7,964 nucleotides of DNA from an uncultured Bacilli bacterium (lineage in GTDB: Bacteria; Bacillota_I; Bacilli_A; RF39; UBA660): NCBI GenBank assembly GCA_947628325.1, contig CANQZL010000069.1, positions 1 to 7,964 on the forward strand, written 5' to 3'. How positions within the stretch are numbered: the stretch's first letter is position 1; every line of letters starts with the position of its first letter. This document shows positions 1 to 5,850 of this stretch, one piece after another. The notes below the pieces were generated by a model, which had not been told where the DNA came from, did no database searches, and was given only the letters and a program-made list of their open reading frames with translations. The position numbers and the translations under genes were made by a program.

Positions 1-615
1 TTTGATTTCTTTGAAAAACTATTAGTAAATTTATATGACTTTTATAATTTTAATCCCTTAACAAAATGGGAATTAACAAAAACATTAACTGAAAGAGAAA
101 AATTAAAACTCTTAGAAATATTTCCTGAAGCTAAAATAGATTTGGAAAAAGATAGTCATCATATAAATATAAATGACATAGTAGAAAGTATAAAAAAAGA
201 ACTAGATATATATGAAAATGAATTAGAATATGACTTTGAAGAAGGGGTTATATTAAATATAGTTGGTTTTATCAAATCTATGTTTTCTATAGATAAAGAA
301 AATGCTATTACATTATGTCTTTCCTTAGCCCGTCAAGATTATCTAATATCTTCATATCTTTCTACAATACAACTAGAAGAAACAAAAGGTAAGAACCATT
401 ACGAATTTTATAAAAATAATGATATAGAAACAATTATTTTAAAATTTTATCAAGATCAAGACTTTACTTTTGAGGTCATTAAGAATTTAATAGATTTATA
501 TATTAGAGAAAAATATAATAAAATAGCTTTTAATAGTAAAAAATTTAATGATCCTACAGAAACAAAAGTATTACAAAAATTAACTTGTATACCAAAAAAT
601 ATTAAAATATCTTAA
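1..615 (+). CDS. Hypothetical protein, 3' end only (5' truncated by window)
   Basis: The reading frame is open from base 1 to the TAA at 613-615, giving 204 visible residues, so the gene begins before the window. An in-frame TTG at 142 could be taken as a start, but it has no Shine-Dalgarno sequence and the frame upstream codes for similar protein (for example a stretch with LTKWELTK), so I treat it as internal. The product looks soluble and mostly alpha-helical, rich in Lys, Glu, Ile and Asn, with acidic patches in its middle and no signal peptide, membrane segment or catalytic motif that I can see. I do not recognise the family. The downstream gene has its own promoter, so the two need not be functionally linked. 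Coding status is well supported; function is unknown. Confidence 0.8.
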   Translation, partial: FDFFEKLLVNLYDFYNFNPLTKWELTKTLTEREKLKLLEIFPEAKIDLEKDSHHININDIVESIKKELDIYENELEYDFEEGVILNIVGFIKSMFSIDKENAITLCLSLARQDYLISSYLSTIQLEETKGKNHYEFYKNNDIETIILKFYQDQDFTFEVIKNLIDLYIREKYNKIAFNSKKFNDPTETKVLQKLTCIPKNIKIS

Positions 616-666
616 ATTAATGTAGACATTTTTAAGTAATTAAATTATCTATGATTTTAAGAAGAG

Positions 667-675
667 TGTTATAAT
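667..675 (+). promoter_or_regulatory. Extended -10 promoter for the MBL hydrolase gene
   Basis: TGTTATAAT is a perfect TGnTATAAT extended -10 element, 24 bases before the ATG at 699. No good -35 hexamer lies at 16-18 bases upstream, which is normal for extended -10 promoters. Transcription would start near 682, with a modest Shine-Dalgarno (AAGTAGGT, 685-692) just inside the leader. Confidence 0.6.
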
Positions 676-698
676 ATCTATATAAAGTAGGTAGTATA

Positions 699-1580
699 AT
701 GAGTAAAAGAGAAACTAAAAAAGCATTTTTAGCATGTATAGTAATAGCAATATTAATTTATTCTTTAATTATAGGACATCGAAGCACTTCTTATTCTAAT
801 ACAAATATCGTTACTACTAATTTGCAAGTATATTTTTTAGATGTCGGTCAAGCCGATAGTATTTTAATTGCTAATCAAGAACATTATATGTTAATTGATG
901 CCGGTAATAATGAAGATGGACCTAAACTAGTAAAATTTATAAAAGAAAATCTTAAAATAGATAAATTTGATTATGTAGTAGGAACTCATCCTCATGAAGA
1001 TCATATTGGTGGACTAGATGACATCATTAATAATTTTGAAGTAAATAGCATTTATTTACCAGAAGTAATGACTACTACTAAAACTTTTGAAGATGTCTTA
1101 GATGCTATTGATCAAAAAAATATACAAATAACAGTTCCTGAAATAGGTGAAAAATTTAAATTAGGAGAAGCTGATTTTGAAGTAATATATACTGGTACTG
1201 ATGAATCTGATTTAAATAATTGTTCAATTGTCTTAAAAATGATTTTTGGTAATTATTCTTACTTATTTACTGGAGATGCTACTGAAAAAGTAGAAAAAAC
1301 TATCTTAAATAACAATATAGATGTAGATGTTTTAAAAGTTGGTCATCATGGTTCATCTTATAGTACTAGTGATGATTTCTTAAAAAAAGTTACTCCAGAA
1401 TATGCTATTATTTCTGTAGCCAAAGAAAATAGTTATGGACATCCTTCTAATGATACTTTAAATAGAATTAAGAAATATACCGATAATATTTATATGACAA
1501 GTGAAAAGGGAACAATTTTAATCGATAGTGATGGTAAAGATATAAAAATAGATAATTTTTATACTGATACTAATGGATAG
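699..1580 (+). CDS. Membrane-anchored ComEC/Rec2-like MBL-fold metallohydrolase
   Basis: This 293-residue protein has an N-terminal hydrophobic helix (about residues 8-27) with no lipobox cysteine, so it is probably a signal anchor with the enzyme domain outside the cell. The rest is a metallo-beta-lactamase fold of the ComEC C-terminal type. Visible motifs are FLDVGQADS (46-54), the metal-binding THPHEDH (96-102), FTGDA (190-194), KVGHHGSS (213-220) and GHPS (247-250). It lacks the OB-fold and the multi-helix competence channel of full ComEC, so it is not a DNA-uptake channel. Standalone proteins of this type are common in Bacillota; they are presumed to be metal-dependent phosphodiesterases or nucleases, but their substrate is generally unknown. 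The DUF3006 gene starts 8 bases downstream with its Shine-Dalgarno overlapping this stop codon, indicating co-translation. The family call is firm; the reaction is inferred. Confidence 0.9.
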   Translation: MSKRETKKAFLACIVIAILIYSLIIGHRSTSYSNTNIVTTNLQVYFLDVGQADSILIANQEHYMLIDAGNNEDGPKLVKFIKENLKIDKFDYVVGTHPHEDHIGGLDDIINNFEVNSIYLPEVMTTTKTFEDVLDAIDQKNIQITVPEIGEKFKLGEADFEVIYTGTDESDLNNCSIVLKMIFGNYSYLFTGDATEKVEKTILNNNIDVDVLKVGHHGSSYSTSDDFLKKVTPEYAIISVAKENSYGHPSNDTLNRIKKYTDNIYMTSEKGTILIDSDGKDIKIDNFYTDTNG

Positions 1581-1588
1581 GAGTAGTT

Positions 1589-1804
1589 ATGAAATATAGT
1601 GTTGATAGAATAGAAAATGATATAGCTATTTTAGAAGATATTACAACTAAAGAAAAAATTGAAATAAATGTTAATTATCTTCCTAAAAAAATTAAAGAAG
1701 GAACAATTTTAGAAAAAAAAGATGATTCATTTATCATTGATGAAGAAGAAGAAAATATAAGAAGAAAAAGAATTATGGAAAAGTTTAATAAACTTAAGAA
1801 ATAA
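1589..1804 (+). CDS. DUF3006-family small protein
   Basis: This is a 71-residue protein that starts with KYSVDRIENDIAILED, the typical opening of DUF3006 proteins: a short beta-rich domain followed by a charged C-terminal helix, here an acidic DEEEEN stretch and then a basic RRKR...KLKK end. The start is set by AGGAG at 1579-1583, five bases before the ATG and overlapping the TAG stop of the preceding gene, so the two are translationally coupled. DUF3006 genes are often found beside ComEC-like MBL hydrolases, and this pair fits that pattern. No biochemical role is known to me; an accessory or regulatory partner of the hydrolase is a reasonable inference only. It has no signal peptide, so it should be cytoplasmic, whereas the hydrolase domain appears to be outside the cell. 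Confidence 0.8.
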   Translation: MKYSVDRIENDIAILEDITTKEKIEINVNYLPKKIKEGTILEKKDDSFIIDEEEENIRRKRIMEKFNKLKK

Positions 1805-1841
1805 TTCTTTTTTTAATACATAAAATTAAACAGGTGATATA

Positions 1842-2231
1842 ATGAATTTTAATTTTGACTTGTTTATTGATATTTTATGGTTAGGAACATTATGTGGGGT
1901 TATTTCAACAATGTGTGTTAATAAACTTAAACTAGCATTACCCTTTTTTAATAGCCGTATTCTATCTATTTTTGTTAATGTATTAATTGGATTTAGTGTT
2001 AGTAAATTATTTACTAATCTCTCTATAAAAGAATCTATCGCTGTCGGAATAATTACTTGGATAGGGGCAGAGACTATTTTTGATAATTTAAAAAATAAAA
2101 AAATATTAGGAACTACTAAAGAAGAAGAGTTAGAGGATGTTGTTGACGATTACTATGAAGATGAATCATCAGAAGATTTAGATTCTGAAGACGTAGAAAG
2201 CGATTCAGCATCAGCAGAAAATAATTCCTAA
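1842..2231 (+). CDS. Small three-helix membrane protein with acidic C-terminal tail
   Basis: This 129-residue protein starts at an ATG preceded by AGGTGAT (1832-1838). It has three hydrophobic segments at about residues 8-24, 38-57 and 64-79, then a short basic stretch (NLKNKK). The remaining 35 or so residues (94-129) are almost entirely Glu, Asp and Ser. The membrane part, with ITWIGAETIFDNLKNK after the last helix, resembles small phage-holin-like proteins, but no endolysin or other phage gene is nearby, so I do not call it a holin. By the positive-inside rule the acidic tail could be cytoplasmic if the basic stretch anchors there. It follows the MBL/DUF3006 pair by 37 bases with only a very weak hairpin between, so it is probably in the same transcript. 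The function is unknown. Confidence 0.75.
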   Translation: MNFNFDLFIDILWLGTLCGVISTMCVNKLKLALPFFNSRILSIFVNVLIGFSVSKLFTNLSIKESIAVGIITWIGAETIFDNLKNKKILGTTKEEELEDVVDDYYEDESSEDLDSEDVESDSASAENNS

Positions 2232-2235
2232 AAAA

Positions 2236-2257
2236 AAGAACTTAATTTAAAGTTCTT
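2236..2257. terminator. Bidirectional intrinsic terminator between convergent genes
   Basis: AAGAACTT (2236-2243) and AAGTTCTT (2250-2257) form a perfect 8-bp stem with a 6-base loop. Read on the minus strand the stem runs into eight consecutive T; read on the plus strand it is followed by ATTTTAATTT, a weaker tail. It therefore serves the SPFH gene best and can also stop the left-hand operon. The right arm overlaps the SPFH stop codon (2256-2258). Confidence 0.8.
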
Positions 2258-3401
2258 ATTTTAATTTATATCCACAATTTCCACAGAAGTTTGAGCCATT
2301 AGTTTTAGTTCCACAATTAGGACAGAATTTTACATCTGTAACTACAGCAGCTTCACTAGGGGTATTTTCTGTTGGTGCTTCAGGAGTTGGTTGTGTTTGT
2401 TGTTGATTAGCCACATTTTGATTAGCAGCATTCATTAAACCAGCCGCAGCATTTCCAGCTAAATTCATTCCTGCAAATCCCATCATAGCTCCATTTTCAT
2501 TAGAAGCAGCATTTTTTAAAGCTTCAGCAGAAGCACTTGCCATAAGTCCTGATTGTAGCTTAGCATCAGAGAAGATACTTGCATCATCAATCTTATTAAT
2601 TCTTTCCATAGATGCTTCAGTAACATTTATATCTCCCATAGCCACATCAGTAACTATTATTCCATATTTTTCTTTCCATGATGTACTTAATATTTCATTC
2701 ATTTTATCAGAAATATCAGAACCATATAATCCAATATCTCCAAAAGAAACTTTTTTAAGTCTCATTACTTCTGTAATAGCTTTAGTTATTTGTTCAACAA
2801 ATTCACTTTTTAATTGAGAACCCATAACTTCATCAAAAGTAACAACATCTTTAGAATTTGCTCCTAAAACACTACTAACTAAAGCAACTGGATCATCAAC
2901 TTTATAAGCATATTCTCCAAAGAAAGTAACTTCAATAATACCATATTTTTCATCTGTAATTTTCTTAGGTTGTGGAGAACCAAACTTATTTCCTAAAACA
3001 TTAAGTAAATTAACATAGTAAACTCTTTGATCCCTAGCAGTTTGTCCTCCAAAAGTAATCCTGCTACCAATAGTTTTAATTGTATCAAGTATTCCTTTTC
3101 CTAAATCACCATAAAAGACACTTGGTTCACTACTATTATCATAAGTATATTCTCCTGGTTCTGAAGAAAATTCAATAACTTTACCATTATCAACAAGCAT
3201 CATTGCCCATCCTTGTGGAACAGTTATTCTACTTCCATTAGAAATAACTCCTTCAGATGGCTTTTTATTTCCTTCACCATGTGAAACTTCTCCTTTTACT
3301 ATTAATACGTTTTTGTCAACACTAGGACAGGTAACAAACTCCTTAAATTGATCACCTAATCCACTAGATACTGAACTAGTTAAAGCTTTAATTAAACCCA
3401 T
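2256..3401 (-). CDS. SPFH-domain protein with C-terminal zinc ribbon (YdjI-like)
   Basis: The 381-residue product begins MGLIKALTSSV and matches the stomatin/prohibitin-related family that includes Bacillus subtilis YdjI (old name: virion core protein-like). Supporting stretches are the EPGEYTYDNSSEPSVF region (about 81-96), DQRVYYVN (124-131) and the SPFH core out to about residue 270. An Ala/Gly/Asn/Met-rich segment (about 287-330) and a Gln/Pro/Thr linker follow. A zinc ribbon closes the protein, with cysteines at 360, 363, 373 and 376 (CPNC...CGNC). Family members are thought to organise membrane-associated assemblies and respond to envelope stress; YdjI works with membrane partners, none of which is visible here. 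I chose the ATG at 3399-3401 because a perfect AGGAGG lies seven bases upstream; the TTG at 3422 would translate through that site. It has its own promoter and terminator, so it is probably monocistronic. Confidence 0.9.
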   Translation of the reverse strand: MGLIKALTSSVSSGLGDQFKEFVTCPSVDKNVLIVKGEVSHGEGNKKPSEGVISNGSRITVPQGWAMMLVDNGKVIEFSSEPGEYTYDNSSEPSVFYGDLGKGILDTIKTIGSRITFGGQTARDQRVYYVNLLNVLGNKFGSPQPKKITDEKYGIIEVTFFGEYAYKVDDPVALVSSVLGANSKDVVTFDEVMGSQLKSEFVEQITKAITEVMRLKKVSFGDIGLYGSDISDKMNEILSTSWKEKYGIIVTDVAMGDINVTEASMERINKIDDASIFSDAKLQSGLMASASAEALKNAASNENGAMMGFAGMNLAGNAAAGLMNAANQNVANQQQTQPTPEAPTENTPSEAAVVTDVKFCPNCGTKTNGSNFCGNCGYKLK

Positions 3402-3408
3402 AATAATT

Positions 3409-3414
3409 CCTCCT
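3409..3414 (-). promoter_or_regulatory. Ribosome binding site deciding the SPFH gene start
   Basis: A perfect AGGAGG on the minus strand lies seven bases before ATG 3401-3399. An in-frame TTG at 3422 would place this site inside the coding sequence (as Lys-Gly-Gly), so the longer reading is rejected. Confidence 0.85.
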
Positions 3415-3464
3415 TTTAACAAACTTCTAACTTGGTTATTATCCAGTTATAATCATTTAAGTTA

Positions 3465-3493
3465 ATTATATAATTCAAATATATTTATTGCAA
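3465..3493 (-). promoter_or_regulatory. Promoter of the SPFH gene
   Basis: On the minus strand, TTGCAA (3493-3488) and TATAAT (3470-3465) are separated by exactly 17 bases. The -10 is perfect and the -35 matches 4 of 6 consensus bases. Transcription would begin near 3458, giving a leader of about 57 bases before the ATG. This is the only good promoter in the 170-base gap; the rest of the gap is the terminator of the gene upstream. Confidence 0.6.
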
Positions 3494-3547
3494 GAAAACT
3501 TTAACATTATATACATCATCTTTTACTTTTATAATAATAATTTTTAT

Positions 3548-3585
3548 AAAAAAACAATACTATATCTCCAATTATAGTATTGTTT
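3548..3585 (-). terminator. Intrinsic terminator of the glycosyltransferase gene
   Basis: A perfect 13-bp stem (arms 3573-3585 and 3552-3564) with an 8-base loop is followed on the minus strand by a T run (3554-3548). The first arm covers the last codons and part of the TAA stop (3574-3572), so the hairpin begins inside the coding sequence. Confidence 0.85.
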
Positions 3586-4510
3586 CATCATTAAAACCTA
3601 ATTTTTCTTTTACTATATAAATAGGTCTTTTTCTTACTTCAGTATTTATAATAGATATATAATTCCCTATAATACCCATAAGTAAAAATTGAATACCAAA
3701 CATAAATAGCATAACAATAAATAATATATGTATTAGTATATTCTCTAAAGAAACCAAGTTAATTAATACAATAATTAAGTAAACAATTGAACTTAATACA
3801 GATAAACTCCCTAATAATGTAGATAATTTTAATGGTTTACTAGAGAAAGCTAAGATTCCACTAAATGCATATTTTATACTATTTATAAATCCAAAAGAAC
3901 TTTTTCCATTATTTCTTGGTTCAACATCATAATATAAGTATTTAATTTTAAAACCTATCCAACTAAACAGTCCCTTAGAAAATCTATTTCTTTCATTTAG
4001 ATTAATTAATGCATCTTTAACACTTTTCCTAAACATTCTAAAGTCTGATGCAGCTTTTTCTAAACGAATATCACAAAGTTTATTCATAACTTTATAGAAA
4101 GCCCCTTTGCAAAAAGCCATAAATTTAGACTCAGCATTTCTTTCTTTCATAATCATAGCTACTTCATCATATTCTTTATTATTTTCTAAAAATTCATACA
4201 TTTCTTTTAAATACTTAGGATTTTGTTGTAAATCAGCATCAATTATAGAAATATACTCACCACTAGAATAATCTAAACCAGCAAGCATTGCTGCTTCTTT
4301 ATTAAAATTCCTAGAAAAAGATAATACTTTAATATGTCGATCATCTTTTTCATATAACTTTCTTAATTCTTCAATAGTATTATCAGTAGAACCATCATCT
4401 ATATAAATTATTTCATATTTTAATTTATCTAAAACTCTATTTATTTCTTCATATAATTTTGTTACGTTGCCTTCTTCATTTTTACATGGAACTATAATGC
4501 TTAATTTCAT
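3572..4510 (-). CDS. GtrB/CsbB-type family 2 glycosyltransferase (polyprenyl-phosphate sugar synthase)
   Basis: This 312-residue protein has a GT2 catalytic domain at the N-terminus: LSIIVPCKNEE (3-13), IDDGSTDNT (37-45), SFSRNFNKEAAM (64-75) and the metal-binding DADLQ (91-95). Further landmarks are SDFRMF (155-160), RFSKGLFSWIGF (176-187) and RNNGKSS (199-205), all typical of bactoprenol-glucosyl and dolichol-phosphate-mannose synthases. Two C-terminal membrane helices (about 231-255 and 258-288) are followed by EVRKRPIYIV (291-300), the usual end of the GtrB/CsbB subgroup. The inferred role is transfer of a sugar from a nucleotide donor to undecaprenyl phosphate at the inner membrane face, for decorating surface glycans or proteins. 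No flippase or GtrA-like partner is in view. I start at ATG 4510-4508 because AGAGGT sits six bases upstream; the in-frame GTG at 4516 directly abuts that site. It is divergent from the surface-protein operon. Confidence 0.9.
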   Translation of the reverse strand: MKLSIIVPCKNEEGNVTKLYEEINRVLDKLKYEIIYIDDGSTDNTIEELRKLYEKDDRHIKVLSFSRNFNKEAAMLAGLDYSSGEYISIIDADLQQNPKYLKEMYEFLENNKEYDEVAMIMKERNAESKFMAFCKGAFYKVMNKLCDIRLEKAASDFRMFRKSVKDALINLNERNRFSKGLFSWIGFKIKYLYYDVEPRNNGKSSFGFINSIKYAFSGILAFSSKPLKLSTLLGSLSVLSSIVYLIIVLINLVSLENILIHILFIVMLFMFGIQFLLMGIIGNYISIINTEVRKRPIYIVKEKLGFNDETIL

Positions 4511-4516
4511 CTTCAC

Positions 4517-4522
4517 ACCTCT
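4517..4522 (-). promoter_or_regulatory. Ribosome binding site deciding the glycosyltransferase start
   Basis: AGAGGT on the minus strand lies six bases before ATG 4510-4508. The alternative GTG (4516-4514) is immediately adjacent to it and so too close for initiation. Confidence 0.7.
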
Positions 4523-4527
4523 AATTT

Positions 4528-4536
4528 ATTATAGCA
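4528..4536 (-). promoter_or_regulatory. Extended -10 promoter of the glycosyltransferase, nearest copy
   Basis: On the minus strand TGCTATAAT is a perfect TGnTATAAT element. TTGATT (4555-4550) lies 16 bases upstream as a possible -35 and sits inside the tandem repeat. Initiation here, near 4521, would give a leader of only about 11 bases with the Shine-Dalgarno at its very 5' end. The related elements in the repeat (TGTTATAGT at 4550-4542 and 4570-4562) may therefore be the ones used. The element also forms a small inverted repeat, ATTAT-AGC-ATAAT (4528-4540). Confidence 0.5.
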
Positions 4537-4537
4537 T

Positions 4538-4580
4538 AATTACTATAACAATCAAGCAATTACTATAACAATCAAGCAAT
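4538..4580. repeat. Perfect 20-bp tandem duplication in divergent promoter region
   Basis: The 20-base unit TACTATAACAATCAAGCAAT occurs at 4541-4560 and again, without change, at 4561-4580; the three bases before it (AAT) extend the period to 4538. Read on the minus strand each unit contains TTGATT and the extended -10-like TGTTATAGT. The duplication thus repeats promoter-like sequence pointing into the glycosyltransferase gene. It lies just upstream of the right-facing promoter of the signal-peptidase operon, so it could affect both directions. Its perfection suggests a recent duplication or slippage event, or a selected pair of protein-binding sites. Confidence 0.95.
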
Positions 4581-4587
4581 ATAAATC

Positions 4588-4616
4588 TTGATAATAAGAC
4601 CTATTTTTGATATTAT
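4588..4616 (+). promoter_or_regulatory. Promoter of the surface-protein / signal peptidase operon
   Basis: TTGATA (4588-4593) and TATTAT (4611-4616) are 17 bases apart, and the -10 is preceded by TGA, making it an extended -10 as well. Transcription would start near 4623, with a short leader holding the Shine-Dalgarno GGTGAT (4629-4634). No separate promoter or terminator is evident between the three genes that follow. Confidence 0.65.
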
Positions 4617-4626
4617 TATATAATAA

Positions 4627-4634
4627 AGGGTGAT
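4627..4634 (+). promoter_or_regulatory. Ribosome binding site deciding the first surface-protein start
   Basis: AAGGGTGA followed by T (4627-4635) matches the anti-Shine-Dalgarno core GGTGAT and sits four bases before ATG 4639-4641. The in-frame GTG at 4630 lies inside the site and is not a credible start. Confidence 0.65.
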
Positions 4635-4638
4635 TGGG

Positions 4639-5199
4639 ATGTATAAGAAGTGGATGATACTCGTTTGCAGTTTTTCTGCCATAACTATGATATTCTCTAT
4701 AATATGTTCTGGTCTTATTTATTATAGTGAAACTATAAGGACAGAATTAAATAGCAATAGAATTTTAGCTAATAAGAATATTTATAAAAAGACATCAATA
4801 ATCTATGAACAAAATAATTCTATTAAGTTATCTTCTATATCACCAGGATATAGTTTGACTCAAAATTTTTCAATTACAAATAATAATTCAAATACAATTA
4901 AATACAATATTGTTTGGGACAATATAACAAGTACATGGGATATTTCCTCAGATGGAATTACCCCAGCTAAACCAGAAGAATTTGTTTATTCTCTATCTTG
5001 TACAAATGGTGAAAAAATAGAAAATAAAACAATGCCTACTAATAATGATAAACCTATTATTTTAGAAAATTTAGAACTTAAAACAAATCAAGTAAATAGC
5101 TGTTCAATAAATATAACATTTATCTCCAAAGGAATAGATCAATCATATAATTTAAATAAATCATTTGGAGGAACATACAAAGTAATAATTAAAGAATAA
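4639..5199 (+). CDS. Small membrane-anchored exported protein, probable SipW-type peptidase substrate (first of two)
   Basis: This 186-residue protein has a very short basic N-terminus (MYKK), a hydrophobic helix (about residues 6-28) and an outer domain that looks beta-rich and is heavy in Asn, Ser, Thr and Ile. Just after the helix, SGLIYYSET (24-32) loosely resembles the GTYAYFSDT-type junction of SipW-processed proteins such as TasA and camelysin; this is my inference. The outer part aligns with the next gene: SPGYSLTQNFSITNNNSN (68-85), VYSLSCTNGE (116-125) and an ending near FGGTYKVIIKE. Two cysteines outside the helix (121 and 155) could form a disulfide. There is no LPXTG sorting motif. 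It is first in an operon with a paralogue and a signal peptidase, so it is probably exported and possibly trimmed by that enzyme to form a surface polymer or coat. I cannot assign a named family. Confidence 0.75.
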   Translation: MYKKWMILVCSFSAITMIFSIICSGLIYYSETIRTELNSNRILANKNIYKKTSIIYEQNNSIKLSSISPGYSLTQNFSITNNNSNTIKYNIVWDNITSTWDISSDGITPAKPEEFVYSLSCTNGEKIENKTMPTNNDKPIILENLELKTNQVNSCSINITFISKGIDQSYNLNKSFGGTYKVIIKE

Positions 5200-5204
5200 A
5201 TAAT

Positions 5205-5215
5205 AAAGGAGTGAT
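5205..5215 (+). promoter_or_regulatory. Ribosome binding site deciding the second surface-protein start
   Basis: AAAGGAGTGAT is close to the ideal anti-16S sequence and lies upstream of GTG 5220-5222 with eight bases between GGAG and the start codon. Another in-frame GTG at 5211 is part of this site and is rejected as a start. Confidence 0.8.
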
Positions 5216-5219
5216 AAGA

Positions 5220-5837
5220 GTGGAAAAAAATGAAAATTTTAAATCTGAATTAGAAACTCAGTATACACTTCTTATCGAGGCTCAAGAAAGAAAAGAAAAA
5301 ATAATTCATATTTTCATTTTTGCTTTAATAATATTAACTTTAATATCTGTCATAATTAGTACAGTTTTTTCAATCAGAGCTTTTATTGCTACAACAAATA
5401 TGAAGAAAAAAGTTGAAAATGAAAGTGAAACCTATTATCAAACTTTAGCAATTACTTATAATGATTCATCTAATTTATCTTTAAATAATATTATAACTGG
5501 GTATTCTCTTGTAACTCCAAAAGTCATTCAAATAACTAATGAAGGTAATTATGAAATGACCTTTAATGTTAAATTAACATCTATTAATACGTCTTTATCT
5601 TCTACAAATAATCTTCTATATACAATTACTACTAATGGAGAAACATCCGTCTCCAAGCAATTGCCTTTAACTGAGAAATCAATTATTGAAAATATAAAAA
5701 TAAAACCAGAAGAAACTATAAAATATATTATTAATGTTAATTTTACAGGAGTTGTAGATCAATCTATTACAAATAGTTTTTATAATGCTAATATCGTAGT
5801 AGAACAAATAGATAATAAATCTAATTTATTAGAATAG
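5220..5837 (+). CDS. Small membrane-anchored exported protein, probable SipW-type peptidase substrate (second of two)
   Basis: This 205-residue protein starts at a GTG and has a longer, charged cytoplasmic N-terminus (about 27 residues, many Glu and Lys). A hydrophobic helix (about 28-52) and a beta-rich outer domain follow. After the helix comes SIRAFIATTN (51-60), which may be a degenerate SipW-type cleavage region. The outer domain parallels the upstream protein: NIITGYSLVTPKVIQITNEG (90-109), LLYTITTNGE (132-141), the segment SIIENIKIKPEE (154-165) and INVNFTGVVDQS (171-182). The two are therefore diverged paralogues, although this one has no cysteines. It has no sorting motif and no catalytic residues that I can see. 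The stop TAG overlaps the AGAGG ribosome site (5836-5840) of the signal peptidase gene, so the two are co-translated. The role as a peptidase substrate is inferred from context. Confidence 0.75.
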   Translation: MEKNENFKSELETQYTLLIEAQERKEKIIHIFIFALIILTLISVIISTVFSIRAFIATTNMKKKVENESETYYQTLAITYNDSSNLSLNNIITGYSLVTPKVIQITNEGNYEMTFNVKLTSINTSLSSTNNLLYTITTNGETSVSKQLPLTEKSIIENIKIKPEETIKYIINVNFTGVVDQSITNSFYNANIVVEQIDNKSNLLE

Positions 5838-5850
5838 AGGCAACAAAATA

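Noticed and set aside
142..615. TTG at 142 as the start of a 157-residue protein
   Set aside because: The same frame is open to base 1, there is no Shine-Dalgarno before 142, and the upstream codons look coding, so this is the 3' part of a longer gene.
611..636. Imperfect hairpin right after the first gene
   Set aside because: The stem has a two-base bulge and no T run follows, so it is not a convincing terminator.
1796..1809. AAGAA-ATAA-TTCTT hairpin followed by T residues after the DUF3006 gene
   Set aside because: Only five weak base pairs; it could cause slight termination but does not separate the next gene with any confidence.
1842..2111. Phage holin
   Set aside because: The helix layout is suggestive, but there is no endolysin, tail gene or other prophage marker in the window.
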